A stretch of 64,000 nt of DNA from Stenotrophomonas maltophilia (GTDB taxonomy: Bacteria > Pseudomonadota > Gammaproteobacteria > Xanthomonadales > Xanthomonadaceae). Positions 18,773-26,751 of this stretch are shown here, piece after piece (position 1 is the first letter of the stretch; the number at the start of each line of letters is the position of its first letter). A program made the translations under genes and the position numbers. Location of the stretch: the NCBI RefSeq assembly GCF_003205835.1, contig NZ_CP029773.1, positions 3,256,501 through 3,320,500 on the forward strand. The letters are read 5' to 3'. The notes beneath the pieces were generated by a model. The model did no database searches. It had not been told where the DNA came from and was given only the letters and a program-made list of their open reading frames with translations.

Positions 18773-19225
18773 GTGACTGACTCCCCGTTCCCGCTTGAAC
18801 CCACCGCCGCCGAGGCCCAGACCGCCATCGCCGAGGAATTCGGCTTCTTCGGCGACTGGTCCGAGCGCTACCAGTACCTGATCGACCTCGGCCGCAAGCT
18901 GCCCGCCTTCCCGGACGAATGGAAGACCGAGGAGCACCGCCTGCTCGGCTGCCAGTCGATGGTCTGGATCGTGCCGGAAGGCAATGCGCAGTCGCTGCGC
19001 TTCCACGCCATCAGTGATTCGGCCATCGTTTCCGGCCTGATCTTCCTGGCCCTGCGCGTGTACTCCGGGCGCTCGGCGCAGGAGATCCTGGATACCGAGC
19101 CCAGCTACATCCAGGACATCGGCCTGGCCCGCCACCTCTCGCCCACCCGCAGCAACGGCGTGGCGGCGATGCTGGCCTTCATCCGCGAGACCGCGCAGGC
19201 CCAGCTGCAGCGCGACCCGTCGTGA
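18773..19225 (+). CDS. sufE: SufE-type cysteine desulfurase sulfur acceptor
   Basis: Accepts persulfide sulfur from a SufS-type desulfurase for Fe-S cluster assembly. The 150-residue protein has the active-site Cys60 in RLLGCQSMVW, and the SufE signature RYQYLIDLGRKLP upstream of it. GTG at 18773 is the likely start (no ATG is available before the conserved region in frame); longer frames read through cysS. The stop overlaps the next gene by four bases (GTGA), so the exporter is co-translated. Confidence 0.92.
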   Translation: MTDSPFPLEPTAAEAQTAIAEEFGFFGDWSERYQYLIDLGRKLPAFPDEWKTEEHRLLGCQSMVWIVPEGNAQSLRFHAISDSAIVSGLIFLALRVYSGRSAQEILDTEPSYIQDIGLARHLSPTRSNGVAAMLAFIRETAQAQLQRDPS

Positions 19226-20469
19226 GCGAACCCGCCACGGCCGAAGACACTGCGCTGGGGCTGCTGTCCCGGCCCGGTTTTGCCAAGCTGCTGGCCTACC
19301 GCATCTTCGCGATGCTGTCCTACCAGGTGGTCGCGGTCACCGTCGGCTGGCACATCTACGAAGTCACCCGCAATCCGTTCTCGCTGGGCCTGGTTGGCCT
19401 GGCCGAGGTACTGCCGTTCTTCTGCGTGGCGCCGTTCGCTGGTTATCTGGTCGACCACCTGCCGCGCCGCCGGCTCGGCATGGTCGCCTGCTCCGGGTTG
19501 ATCGCCACCGCGCTGGTGTTGACCGGCGTGGCCAAGGGCTGGCTGCCGTTCGAAGGCGTGTGGCCGATCTATGCGGCCATTGCGCTGACCGGCATGGTCC
19601 GCGCCTTCCTGTCGCCAATCTACAACGCACTGTTCGCCCGCGTGCTGGCCCGTGACCAGTTCGCACGTGGCGCTGGCCTCGGCGCCGTGGTGTTCCAGGC
19701 CGGCATGGTGGCCGGCCCGGCATTGGGCGGCGTGCTGGTCGGCTTCGGCGGCAAGGGCCTGTCCTACGCGGTGGCCACGGGCTTCGCGCTGGTGGCGATG
19801 GCCTGCCTGGCCACGCTTAAGGTGGAAGAACCGGTGCATACCGGCCCGGCCGCCCCGATCTTCAAGAGCATCGCTGAAGGCGCGCGCTTCGTGGTCGGCA
19901 ACCGGATCATGGTCGGGGCGATGGCGCTGGACATGTTCTCGGTACTGCTGGGCGGCGTGGTGGCGATGCTGCCGGCGTTCCTGCACGGGATCCTGCACCA
20001 CGGCCCGGAAGGCCTGGGCATCCTGCGCGCAATGCCGGCGCTGGGCTCGGTCTGCGTTGGCCTGTGGCTGGCGCGCCACCCGCTGCACCGCAATGCCGGC
20101 CGCGTGCTGCTGTTCGCGGTGGCCGGCTTCGGCCTGTGCGTGATCGGCTTCGGGCTGTCGCAGCACTTCTGGCTGTCCGCGCTGATCCTGCTGTTCTACG
20201 GGGCCTTCGACGGCGTCTCGGTGGTGATCCGCTCGACCATCCTGCAGCTGGCCACGCCGGAAGAAATGCGCGGCCGGGTGTCGTCGATCAACGGCATCTT
20301 CATCAGTTCGTCCAACGAGCTGGGCGCGTTCTATGCCGGCACGATGGCGAAGCTGCTCGGCCTGGTGCCGGCGGTGGTGCTGGGCGGGTTCGCGGTGCTG
20401 AGCGTGGCCGGGATCACCGCGTGGAAGAACCCGACGCTGCGGAAGCTGAATCTTCGCGACCTGCAGTGA
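19222..20469 (+). CDS. MFS transporter, EntS-like
   Basis: 415-residue major facilitator protein with about 12 membrane helices and the intracellular loop PRRRLG between helices 2 and 3, a variant of the MFS motif A. Overall it resembles the enterobactin-exporter (EntS) branch of the family, whose members move drugs or siderophores; the substrate here is unknown. GTG start overlaps the sufE stop (GTGA). A run of REP and structured repeats follows the stop and fills the spacer to the next gene. Confidence 0.85.
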   Translation: MSEPATAEDTALGLLSRPGFAKLLAYRIFAMLSYQVVAVTVGWHIYEVTRNPFSLGLVGLAEVLPFFCVAPFAGYLVDHLPRRRLGMVACSGLIATALVLTGVAKGWLPFEGVWPIYAAIALTGMVRAFLSPIYNALFARVLARDQFARGAGLGAVVFQAGMVAGPALGGVLVGFGGKGLSYAVATGFALVAMACLATLKVEEPVHTGPAAPIFKSIAEGARFVVGNRIMVGAMALDMFSVLLGGVVAMLPAFLHGILHHGPEGLGILRAMPALGSVCVGLWLARHPLHRNAGRVLLFAVAGFGLCVIGFGLSQHFWLSALILLFYGAFDGVSVVIRSTILQLATPEEMRGRVSSINGIFISSSNELGAFYAGTMAKLLGLVPAVVLGGFAVLSVAGITAWKNPTLRKLNLRDLQ

Positions 20470-20473
20470 GCCT

Positions 20474-20498
20474 GTAGAGCCGAGCCCATGCTCGGCTG
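20474..20498. repeat. GTAG REP palindrome after the MFS gene
   Basis: Single REP beginning GTAG with core GCCGAGCCCATGCTCGGC, 5 bases after the MFS stop. Confidence 0.75.
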
Positions 20499-20550
20499 CG
20501 TATTTCCGTGCGCCCACGCGCCGATAGCGCCAGGCCATGCCCGGCGGGCT

Positions 20551-20687
20551 CTTTCCGTGACCGCGGTGGGGTGTCACTTTTCTTTTCGCGCGAAAAGAAA
20601 AGTAACCAAAAGAAACGCGCCGCCATCCGCGAGCCGGCGCTGCGCGCCGGTACCCTGCGGTGCTCGGCTCGCTACAAGGCGGACCCA
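20551..20687 (+). repeat. Covarying hairpin element, copy H1
   Basis: Contains a perfect 28-base palindrome at 20576-20603 (TTTTCTTTTCGCGCGAAAAG core) flanked by GTGTC and AACCAAAAGAAACGCG. A second hairpin with stem CCGGCGC/GCGCCGG follows, then the conserved CGGTGCTCGGCTCGCT and GGCGGACCC. The same modules recur twice in inverted orientation at 37116-37693, with different but complementary stems. Confidence 0.7.
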
Positions 20688-20718
20688 ACAGCCGCGAGCG
20701 CACGCATGACCGCCCTTG

Positions 20719-20742
20719 GTAGAGCCAAGCCATGCTTGGCTG
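20719..20742. repeat. GTAG REP palindrome
   Basis: Single SMAG-like palindrome, GTAG followed by core AGCCAAGCCATGCTTGGCT. Confidence 0.75.
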
Positions 20743-20784
20743 CTTTTGCTTTTGCTTTTGCTTTTGCTTTTGCTTTTGCTTTTG
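20743..20784. repeat. Seven tandem CTTTTG hexamers
   Basis: Perfect 6-bp tandem array, seven units, immediately after a REP. Such arrays are prone to length change by slippage. Because the unit is a multiple of three, a change would not shift a reading frame, and no gene crosses it. Confidence 0.9.
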
Positions 20785-20864
20785 CTCTTCCTTGCCCTCC
20801 GCCTTCGGCCCGAGCCGGGCATGAGCTCGGCTTTACAGCAACCGCGCACGCAGGAAACCGTAGA

Positions 20865-20970
20865 GAGCCTGCGGGTGGGGCCGGGCAGGACCGTCCGCGG
20901 CATGGATGCCGCGGCCGAGCTTACAGGGATGTACTTGCAGCGTGTCCTGCCCGGCCCCACCCGCAGGCTC
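20865..20970 (+). repeat. Long fold-back element A with conserved core
   Basis: Perfect 27-bp inverted repeat (20865-20891 and 20944-20970) enclosing 52 bases. The inside holds two small hairpins: one with CATGGATG at its apex (stem CCGCGG) and one TACA-GGGA-TGTA. Elements B (51324-51437) and C (51601-51702) share the inner design but have unrelated outer arms. Confidence 0.8.
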
Positions 20971-21018
20971 CCTCCTATACCTGGAAGGCGCCGTTCTACC
21001 CAGCCAACCACACCCAAC

Positions 21019-21045
21019 AAAAAACCCGGCCTCGGCCGGGTTTTT
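21019..21045. terminator. Bidirectional intrinsic terminator for the dksA-like gene
   Basis: Stem AAAACCCGGCC/GGCCGGGTTTT with T-runs in both directions, 26 bases beyond the minus-strand dksA-like stop. Confidence 0.88.
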
Positions 21046-21070
21046 CGCATGACCAGACAACGATCAGGAA

Positions 21071-22300
21071 TCAGTCGCCCTGCTGCTTCTGCAGGTGCTC
21101 CCAACGCTCCTGGGCGTCGATGGTGCGCTCGGCGGTCAGGCGCGCTTCCAGGCGCTCCAGGCCGATTTCTTCGCCGGTGTCGACGCAGTAACCGTAGTCG
21201 CCGGCTTCCAGGCGCTTCAGGGTGCTGTCGATCTTGCCGATCAGCTTGCGGTAGCGGTCACGGGTACGCAGTTCCAGCGAGTTCTCGGTCTCGCGGGTCG
21301 CACGCTCGGCTTCGTCGCCGATGTCACGCACTTCCTCGCGCAGGTTCTCGATGGTCTGCTTGGACTCTTCAACCAGGTCCGCACGCCAGTTCTGCAGGCG
21401 CTGACGGAAATATTCCTGCTGCAGCGGGCTCATGTATTCCTCTTCCGAGGACGGCTTGTAGCCAGCCGGCAGGATCGGGCGGCCGGTGGCCTCGTCGGTC
21501 TTGTATTCGACCACCTTGTACTTGCTGCGCGGGGCCGGTGCCGCCGAGCGGGCGGCGACGGCCACGGCAACCTTGCCGACAGGGCGCGACACGGTCTTCG
21601 GGGCGGAATCGGATTTCACGGCGGTTTTGGCAGGCGATTTCGAAACGGGCACGGGATTCTTGGATTGCGGGGCCTTCGAAGCAGCAGGAGCGGCGGCCGG
21701 GGCCGGCTTGGGGGCCGGTTGGGCTGCTGCCACTGCCACGGTCTTGGCCGGGACAGGCTTGGCCGGAGCCGGCTTGGGGGCAGGCTTCGGTGCGGACTTC
21801 ACTACGGGGGCCGGGGTCGGCTTTGCGGCCGGCGCGGCAACATTCTTGGTGACTTTCTTTACAGCGGCAGGCGTGGCCGCCGGTTTAGCCGCAGCAACCT
21901 TCTTCGCTGCAGGCTTGGCAACCGGCTTGACCGCAGCCTTCTTCACCACCGCCTTCGGCGCCGGCTTGGCTGCTGCCTTCTTCGCTACCGGCTTGGCGGC
22001 GGCCTTCTTCACCGGCGCGGCCTTGCTGGCAGCCTTCTTCACCACCGGCGCCTTCTTGCTGGCAACGGCAGGTTTGGCCTTGGCCGGCGCGGCGGCCTTC
22101 TTCGCCACCGGCTTGGTTGCCTTGACCGGCGTTTTCTTTGCGGTGGCCTTCCTGGCCGCCGGTTGCGAGGATGCTGCCTTGGTCGCCGGCTTGCTGGCCG
22201 GTTTCCTGGCAACGGGCTTTGCCGCCAACTTCTTCACAACAGGCTTGGCGGTTTTCTTGGCGGCCGTTGCGGCCTTCTTTGCAGTTTTTTTAGCAGCCAC
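21071..22300 (-). CDS. dksA: DksA-family protein with long histone H1-like N-terminal extension
   Basis: 409 residues in two parts. Residues 1 to about 255 are a low-complexity Lys/Ala/Pro tract (repeated AAKK, KPVAKK, PAPKPA) like histone H1 tails. About 265-409 is a DksA domain with SLELRTRDRYRKLIGKID and the coiled-coil tip GDEAERA, which keeps acidic residues at the two RNA-polymerase-contacting positions (Asp and Glu). Of the four zinc cysteines of DksA only the first remains (GYCVDTGEE; later positions are T, T and A), so zinc binding is unlikely. GTG start at 22300 follows a good AGGAAGAG ribosome site. DksA binds RNA polymerase and modulates stringent-response promoters; the basic tail suggests DNA binding as well. 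Confidence 0.85.
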   Translation of the reverse strand: MAAKKTAKKAATAAKKTAKPVVKKLAAKPVARKPASKPATKAASSQPAARKATAKKTPVKATKPVAKKAAAPAKAKPAVASKKAPVVKKAASKAAPVKKAAAKPVAKKAAAKPAPKAVVKKAAVKPVAKPAAKKVAAAKPAATPAAVKKVTKNVAAPAAKPTPAPVVKSAPKPAPKPAPAKPVPAKTVAVAAAQPAPKPAPAAAPAASKAPQSKNPVPVSKSPAKTAVKSDSAPKTVSRPVGKVAVAVAARSAAPAPRSKYKVVEYKTDEATGRPILPAGYKPSSEEEYMSPLQQEYFRQRLQNWRADLVEESKQTIENLREEVRDIGDEAERATRETENSLELRTRDRYRKLIGKIDSTLKRLEAGDYGYCVDTGEEIGLERLEARLTAERTIDAQERWEHLQKQQGD

Positions 22301-22571
22301 GAAACGCTCTTCCTTGGATTCCCCGGGGCCCGGGAAAGCGGGCCTTTATAGCCTACCCGACCCGCAGCAGCAACCTCGGCACCCTGCTCCATTCAGTCCT
22401 GGAGTCAAGGCGCCCAAGGGGCAGTCCGACGAACACGGACCGCCTTGCGCGGTACGGAACCTGGCCAGCACCCGAAGGTACTGGTACCGGTCGCAGGCCA
22501 TCGGCGACATGCGACCAACGGCCCATCCTGCACAAATGCGGCCTTCATGCCAACTGGCATAAGATGACTGG

Positions 22572-22826
22572 GTGATCTCGCGCCTGCTCATCGCCCTGCT
22601 GCGCTTCTACAAGCGCTTCATCAGCCCCTTGCTGGGGCCACGCTGCCGTTTCGTGCCGAGCTGTTCTGAATACGCGATGGACGCCATCTCGCGGCACGGC
22701 CCGCTGCGCGGCAGCTGGCTGGCTGCGCGCCGGCTGGGCCGCTGCCATCCGTTCCATCCTGGCGGCTTCGACCCCGTGCCCGAGTCTCCCAACGCCCCCT
22801 CTTGCCGTTGCACAGGAAAACACTGA
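22572..22826 (+). CDS. yidD: YidD, membrane protein insertion efficiency factor
   Basis: 84-residue YidD family protein: amphipathic start [27 protein letters not shown], the conserved CSEYA-AI pattern, and the [17 protein letters not shown] tail. It assists membrane-protein insertion alongside YidC. GTG start at 22572 lies only 7 bases after a TAAGAT hexamer (22560-22565), so the transcript may have little or no leader. pyrC follows after one base. In many genomes yidD sits near dnaA/rnpA/yidC, so this location is detached. Confidence 0.9.
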   Translation: MISRLLIALLRFYKRFISPLLGPRCRFVPSCSEYAMDAISRHGPLRGSWLAARRLGRCHPFHPGGFDPVPESPNAPSCRCTGKH

Positions 22827-22827
22827 C

Positions 22828-24174
22828 ATGTCCTCCACCCTCATCACCAACGCCCGCATGGTCAACGAAGGCCGCACCTTCGACGGCGACCTGCGCATCG
22901 AGAACGGCCGTATCGCGCAGATCGGCAGCGGGCTGGCGCCGCGCGACGGCGAACAGGTGGTGGACGCGGCCGGGCGCTGGCTGCTTCCCGGCATGATCGA
23001 CGACCAGGTGCACTTCCGCGAGCCGGGCCTGACCCACAAGGGCGACATCGCCAGCGAATCGGCAGCGGCCGTGGCCGGTGGCCTGACCAGCTTCATGGAC
23101 ATGCCCAACACCAACCCGCCGACGCTGGATTCGACCATCCTGGAAGCCAAGTACGAGCTCGCGCGCGGCCGCGCCTGGGCCAACTACGGCTTCTACCACG
23201 GCGCCAGCAATGACAACCTGGAAGCGATCCGTGCGCTGGACCCGAAGAAGGCGCCCGGCGTGAAGGTGTTCATGGGTGCTTCGACCGGCAACATGCTGGT
23301 CGACAACCCGGAAACGCTGGACGCGATCTTCCGCGAATGCCCGACCCCGATCATCACGCACTGCGAAGACACGCCGATGATCGATGCCAACCTCAAGGCC
23401 TTCCAGGAGAAGTACGGCGACGCGCTGACCCCGGACATGCACCCGGACATCCGCTCGCGCGAGGCCTGCATCAAGTCGACCCGCCTGGCGATGTCGCTGG
23501 CGCGCAAGCACGGCACCCGCCTGCACGTGCTGCACATCTCCACCGCCGACGAACTGGCGCTGTTCGAGAAGGGCCCGCTGATCCGCGCCGACGGCAGCCG
23601 CAAGCAGATCACCGCCGAAACCTGCGTGCACTTCCTGCACTTCGCGCGCCCGGACTATGCGACCAAGGGCAACCTGATCAAGTGCAACCCGGCGATCAAG
23701 GAAGTGTCCGACCGCGAGGCGATCACCGCCGCGCTGGCCGATGACGTGCTGGACGTCCTGGCCACCGACCACGCGCCGCACACCTGGGAAGAGAAGCAGA
23801 AGCCGTACGCGCAGGCACCGTCGGGCCTGCCGCTGGTGCAGTACGCGCTGGTGGCCGCGCTGGAACGCGTGCACGAAGGCAAGCTGACCCGCGAGCAGGT
23901 GGTGCAGAAGTTCGCGCATGCGCCGGCACAGCTGTTCGACGTCGAGGAGCGCGGCTTCCTGCGCGAGGGCTACTTCGCCGACCTGGTGCTGGTCGAGGAC
24001 GTGCCGTTCACGGTCAAGCGCGAGGACGTGCTGTCCAAGTGCGGCTGGTCGCCGTTCGAAGGCACGACCTTCCGTTCGCGCGTGGCCTCCACCTGGGTCA
24101 ACGGCCAGCGGGTGTGGGACGGCAGCAAGCTCGTTGGCGAGCCGGCCGGCCAGCGCATGACCTACGACCGCTGA
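22828..24174 (+). CDS. pyrC: PyrC, dihydroorotase (long type)
   Basis: Pyrimidine synthesis: cyclises carbamoyl aspartate to dihydroorotate. The 448-residue amidohydrolase has the substrate-binding FREPG and NTNPP motifs, HCED near residue 176, HISTADE near 234 and ATDHAPHT near 314. In the usual first metal motif HxH the first histidine is replaced by glutamine (DDQVHFREPG, Gln60-Val-His62), a variant seen in one branch of this family. The start follows an AGGA site and the stop overlaps the next gene by one base (TGATG). Confidence 0.92.
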   Translation: MSSTLITNARMVNEGRTFDGDLRIENGRIAQIGSGLAPRDGEQVVDAAGRWLLPGMIDDQVHFREPGLTHKGDIASESAAAVAGGLTSFMDMPNTNPPTLDSTILEAKYELARGRAWANYGFYHGASNDNLEAIRALDPKKAPGVKVFMGASTGNMLVDNPETLDAIFRECPTPIITHCEDTPMIDANLKAFQEKYGDALTPDMHPDIRSREACIKSTRLAMSLARKHGTRLHVLHISTADELALFEKGPLIRADGSRKQITAETCVHFLHFARPDYATKGNLIKCNPAIKEVSDREAITAALADDVLDVLATDHAPHTWEEKQKPYAQAPSGLPLVQYALVAALERVHEGKLTREQVVQKFAHAPAQLFDVEERGFLREGYFADLVLVEDVPFTVKREDVLSKCGWSPFEGTTFRSRVASTWVNGQRVWDGSKLVGEPAGQRMTYDR

Positions 24175-25019
24175 TGCGCTCCGCACTTCTGATCGGGGCG
24201 CTGCTGGCCGCGCCCCTGTTCACCGCACCGTCGGCGCAGGCACAGGACGGCATCGGCAGCCTGATCGACAGCCGCGTGGTGTTCCCGGCCAGCGCGTCGC
24301 AGGGCGCGCTGGTGATCGGCAAGGTACCCGCCGGCAGCCGCGTGCAGTACGCCGGCCGCCAACTGCGGGTGAGCGGCTATGGCAGCGTGGTGTTCGGCAT
24401 CGGCCGCGACGAGAAGGGTCCGCTGCGCGTGCAGGTGCAACGCCCTGATGGTGGCAGCGAGACCGCGACCATTGCGGTGACCCCGCGCGACTGGCCCACC
24501 GAGCGGGTCAACGGCGTGCCGCCGAAGACGGTCAACCCGCCGCCGGCGATTGCCGAGCGGATCAAGCGCGAACAAGCACAGGTGACCGCCGCGCGTGCCC
24601 GCGATGACGACCGTACCGACTTCACCCAGACCTTCATCTGGCCGGTGCAGGGCCGCATCAGCGGCCGCTTCGGCAACGCACGCGTGTACAACGGACAGCC
24701 CGGTGCCGGTCATTCCGGCATGGACATCGCGGTACCGACCGGCACGCCAGTGAAGGCGCCGGCCGCCGGCATCGTCACCTTCGCCGGCCCCGACCTGTAC
24801 CTGACCGGCGGCACCCTGCTGCTCGACCACGGTTTCGGGGTCAGCTCCAACTTCCTGCACCTGTCGCGCATCGACGTGAAGGTCGGCGACCGTGTGGAAC
24901 AGGGCCAGGTGATCGCTGCGGTCGGCGCCACCGGCCGTGCCACCGGCCCGCACCTGCACTGGGGCATGAACTGGTTCGATACCCGAATCGATCCGCTGCT
25001 GGTGCTGGAACGCAAATAA
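24174..25019 (+). CDS. M23 family periplasmic metallopeptidase
   Basis: 281-residue exported peptidoglycan endopeptidase-like protein. It has a signal peptide (1-23, ending AQA), an N-terminal beta domain of about 100 residues, and an M23/LytM domain (about 155-281) with metal-binding GHSGMDIA and HLHWG, the expected catalytic set. M23 enzymes cleave peptide cross-links in the cell wall. ATG at 24174 shares its first base with the pyrC stop, so it is co-translated with pyrC. Confidence 0.9.
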   Translation: MRSALLIGALLAAPLFTAPSAQAQDGIGSLIDSRVVFPASASQGALVIGKVPAGSRVQYAGRQLRVSGYGSVVFGIGRDEKGPLRVQVQRPDGGSETATIAVTPRDWPTERVNGVPPKTVNPPPAIAERIKREQAQVTAARARDDDRTDFTQTFIWPVQGRISGRFGNARVYNGQPGAGHSGMDIAVPTGTPVKAPAAGIVTFAGPDLYLTGGTLLLDHGFGVSSNFLHLSRIDVKVGDRVEQGQVIAAVGATGRATGPHLHWGMNWFDTRIDPLLVLERK

Positions 25020-25021
25020 CG

Positions 25022-25095
25022 GTCGTGCCGGCCGCTGGCCGGCAACCCCATGATCTTCGCGGCGAATCTGGATGCCGGCCAGCGGCCGGCGCTAC
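25022..25095. repeat. SMAG-type REP pair
   Basis: Inverted pair with cores GCCGGCCGCTGGCCGGC and GCCGGCCAGCGGCCGGC separated by about 34 bases, starting 2 bases after the M23 peptidase stop. The first copy is GTCG rather than GTAG; the second ends CTAC. Confidence 0.82.
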
Positions 25096-25131
25096 CGTGA
25101 TGTTTCGACGCATGGAAACAAGGAACGTTGC

Positions 25132-26652
25132 ATGCCCGCTACGGGAGATATCCACGTCGTCCACAACGCACGCCTGGGCGCCCACGTGGCCTACCAGCTC
25201 ACCCACCAGAGTACGGAGGACGGCAGCTTCGCCATCCTGGCACTGGACTGGGTGGGCAGTGCCCTGCCGGATGCCGCCGCCGTTGCAGCCATGCAACCTG
25301 CCCGCTTCAGCCCGTTCCGTGCGGCGCCCGCGATCCTGCACCGCTGGGTAGGCAAGCGCGTCCCGCGCGATTTCCGGCAGGTGGGCTGGCGCGAGCCGCT
25401 GATCGCCGATCGTCCGAGGACCTATGGCAGCTGGCCCGATGGCGCCGAATGGGTCGGGCAACGCAAGTGGGATGCACTGGATACCGATGCCGTGCGCGAA
25501 TTCCACGCCGCGATGTCCGCGCCGCAAGACCAGAGCGTGGTACTGGAAAGCGATGCCTTTCCGGTGCGTCGCTGTACCCGCCAACTGGACAGCGCGACCC
25601 TGAACCGTGCGCCGTCACTGTCTGTATTCGATGCCCTGCCGCTGCTCACCCAGCTGGAGATCAGCACACCGGTGCCGGACCTGCTGCCGTGGCTGCGTAC
25701 ACGGCCGTTGATCCATACCTTGCAGATCAGTGGCCAGCAGGAGACTGACGTCGATGTGCGAGGAACCAGGCTCCTGCAGATGACGATCGATGTCACCGGC
25801 CTGCGCTCGCTCCACCTCAACCCGCAGCTGGATCGCCTGACGCTGATCGGCAGCATCGATCCCGCGCTGATCATCCACGCCGAGGACGAGGGCCGCTGGC
25901 TGACCCTCATCAGCACCGATCCGCTGCTGCCAGACCTGGGCCTGGCGCAGCTCGGTGAGCTGCAGCTGCGGGAGGTACGCGAACTCGACGCCGCACGCAT
26001 CGCCCAGCAGTTCCCGCAACTGCAATCGCTCGCGATCAACGGCGCCCCCTGCCTGCTGCATCAGCTGCAGTGCCTCGGCGATCTGCAGCAGCTGCATACC
26101 CTCAGCGGCAGCGATCTCTTTCCGCCTGCTGGTTCGGTGTTTCCGGCACCGGAATGCTGGCCGCGCTTGTGCCGGCTGTGGCTGCACAGCCTACCGGCCG
26201 ACCTTGGCACCGCCATCAGGAAGGCCTACAAGGGCGAGGCAGCAAGAGGCCTGGATCTGGACGTGGGACAACTGCGCAAGGCCGAATGGCTGGCCGCCAA
26301 CCTGGACAACCCGTTCCGCGACTGGGACGGCAGCGCGCACATCAGCGCCGCGCAGGCAGGCAAGGCGGCGGCGCTCTATCGCAAGGCGTACACCGAAGCG
26401 CTGAAGGTGACGACGGCTGACGCCGGCACAACCGAATTGACCACGGCGCTGGCACAGATCGGCCGCCAGTACACCGAAGGCTTCAACGCACTGGATCGCC
26501 GCAGCGGCTTCATCGAAACCGAGGAACGCGAGCAGATCTACATGGCGTGGATGGGCATCATCGATGCCGTGGAAGCGAAGCGCACACTGGGCACGATGCC
26601 GCTGCAGCGCGACGTACTGCGCGAAGCAATGAACGAGGTCAGGACGTTCTGA
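25132..26652 (+). CDS. Leucine-rich hypothetical protein
   Basis: 506 residues, no signal peptide. The middle (about 150-370) has irregular repeats of the leucine-rich-repeat type (LLTQLEIS, LIHTLQIS, LRSLHLNPQLDRLTLIG, LGELQLREV, LQSLAIN, LQQLHTLSG). The C-terminal 130 residues are helical (AAALYRKAYTEALK, LAQIGRQYTEGFNALD). The N-terminal part has no recognised motif. I do not recognise the family. The ATG at 25132 follows AGGAACG; a 20-codon in-frame extension upstream is REP sequence and was rejected. It is flanked on both sides by REP pairs, which suggests a monocistronic, possibly inserted, gene. Confidence 0.75.
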   Translation: MPATGDIHVVHNARLGAHVAYQLTHQSTEDGSFAILALDWVGSALPDAAAVAAMQPARFSPFRAAPAILHRWVGKRVPRDFRQVGWREPLIADRPRTYGSWPDGAEWVGQRKWDALDTDAVREFHAAMSAPQDQSVVLESDAFPVRRCTRQLDSATLNRAPSLSVFDALPLLTQLEISTPVPDLLPWLRTRPLIHTLQISGQQETDVDVRGTRLLQMTIDVTGLRSLHLNPQLDRLTLIGSIDPALIIHAEDEGRWLTLISTDPLLPDLGLAQLGELQLREVRELDAARIAQQFPQLQSLAINGAPCLLHQLQCLGDLQQLHTLSGSDLFPPAGSVFPAPECWPRLCRLWLHSLPADLGTAIRKAYKGEAARGLDLDVGQLRKAEWLAANLDNPFRDWDGSAHISAAQAGKAAALYRKAYTEALKVTTADAGTTELTTALAQIGRQYTEGFNALDRRSGFIETEEREQIYMAWMGIIDAVEAKRTLGTMPLQRDVLREAMNEVRTF

Positions 26653-26666
26653 GGCGCCCTGGAAGG

Positions 26667-26739
26667 GTAGCGCCGGCCGCTGGCCGGCCACCCCATCAAT
26701 CCTGCATCGCCCGGGCTGCCGGCCAATGGCCGGCACTAC
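26667..26739. repeat. SMAG-type REP pair
   Basis: Inverted REP pair, GTAG at 26667 and CTAC at 26736, filling the spacer between convergent genes. Confidence 0.82.
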
Positions 26740-26751
26740 CACGGTAATCAA

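Larger units (their letters stand above)
20470..21070. other. 600-base repeat-rich spacer
   Basis: No convincing gene. In order it holds a REP palindrome (20474), one copy of the covarying hairpin element (20551-20687), a second REP (20719), seven CTTTTG hexamers (20743-20784), a long fold-back element (20865-20970) and the dksA terminator (21019-21045). Reading frames crossing it are artefacts of the hexamer and hairpins. Confidence 0.85.

Noticed and set aside
20743..20784. Hexamer arrays considered as a CRISPR array or phase-variation switch
   Set aside because: Units are adjacent 6-mers without spacers, and no gene or promoter crosses them. A CRISPR array and cas genes are absent.
20716..21852. 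378-codon plus-strand frame through the CTTTTG hexamers and antisense to the dksA-like gene
   Set aside because: The Leu-rich start is only translation of the hexamer repeat; the rest is hairpin sequence and antisense to a real gene.
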